Positions 63,942-64,000 of a stretch of DNA of 64,000 nucleotides are shown here, piece by piece. A program made the position numbers and the translations under genes. The stretch comes from Planctomycetota bacterium (GTDB lineage Bacteria; Planctomycetota; MHYJ01; WSZJ01; JACPWG01), in assembly GCA_016197205.1 (NCBI GenBank), contig JACPWG010000066.1, positions 1 through 64,000 of the forward strand. The letters are read 5' to 3'. Positions within the stretch are counted from its first letter, which is position 1; each line of letters starts with the position of its first letter. The notes beneath the pieces are model-generated. The model had not been told where the DNA came from. It did no database searches and saw nothing but the letters and a program-made list of their open reading frames with translations.

Positions 63942-64000
63942 ATGGATTTGCGGAAGGAATGGGATGCGCACTGGGAAAAGCTCGGTCTCGGTCTCTCGGT
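63942..64000 (+). CDS. Start of a gene cut by the window end
   Basis: ATG preceded by GGGAG 9 nt upstream, reading MDLRKEWDAHWEKLGLGLS to the edge. It is too short to identify. Confidence 0.5.
   Translation, partial: MDLRKEWDAHWEKLGLGLS

Noticed and set aside
63626..63943. Minus-strand frame near the right edge
   Set aside because: It runs through the AT-rich inverted repeat and poly-G/poly-C tracts; not coding-like.

Overview
This is a visibly GC-rich bacterial chromosome segment with long convergent and co-directional genes. It has three very large Hanks-type Ser/Thr kinases (two with N-terminal zinc ribbons), a tandem array of four pilin-like proteins, sigma-54 logic and a 3,637-residue Ig/Fn3 protein. 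Intergenic spaces are packed with short repeats. This mix points to an uncultured Planctomycetota-like lineage. That placement is inference from gene content, not from a marker phylogeny. No rRNA, tRNA, CRISPR array or transposase gene was seen.

Layout. 1-12 kb: a zinc-ribbon/kinase/TPR protein (minus strand) diverges from NADP-isocitrate dehydrogenase. These are followed by a coiled-coil/zinc-ribbon porin, a YVTN propeller, a TatT-like lipoprotein and a coiled-coil membrane-protein operon driven by a consensus promoter. 12-20.4 kb: the rod-elongation cluster mreB, a hypothetical gene, mreC, mreD, mrdA (PBP2, broken by one in-frame TAG) and rodA, then a lipoprotein. 20.8-24.2 kb: four pilin-like genes on the minus strand, with a sigma-54 promoter before the first. 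24.5-32.1 kb: a 5'-truncated UDP-glucuronate decarboxylase coupled to a PpiC foldase, an RsbW-like protein, a membrane protein, and an overlapping PAS-GGDEF/ABC ATPase/ABC permease operon. 32.1-38.6 kb: divergent REC-HK-REC kinase and Glu-substituted receiver, then a kinase-ATPase-TPR signalling protein. 39.2-51.6 kb: the giant secreted or anchored protein with a C-terminal HExxH site, preceded by a promoter that runs straight into eight 8-bp tandem repeats, and a HEAT-like anchored partner. 51.6-53.1 kb: a repeat-rich graveyard with a kinase-gene fragment and an inverted-repeat element. 53.1-64 kb: a degenerate GGDEF protein with an intact I-site, aroB, dprA, an FHA-GAF-sigma-54 activator, and a third kinase behind a sigma-54 promoter.

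The most unusual signal is a family of short palindromic elements, three of them exactly 127 bp. They sit directly against the stop codons of unrelated genes, usually at a CTAG or CTAA. They carry a strong GC hairpin and ends of the form TGGCCCGTTGACGAA. They may have been recruited as 3'-end or terminator modules. The second is a self-contained regulatory unit at 57.5-59.7 kb: FHA sigma-54 activator, perfect 21-bp palindrome, sigma-54 promoter, membrane Ser/Thr kinase. A second sigma-54 promoter precedes the pilin array.
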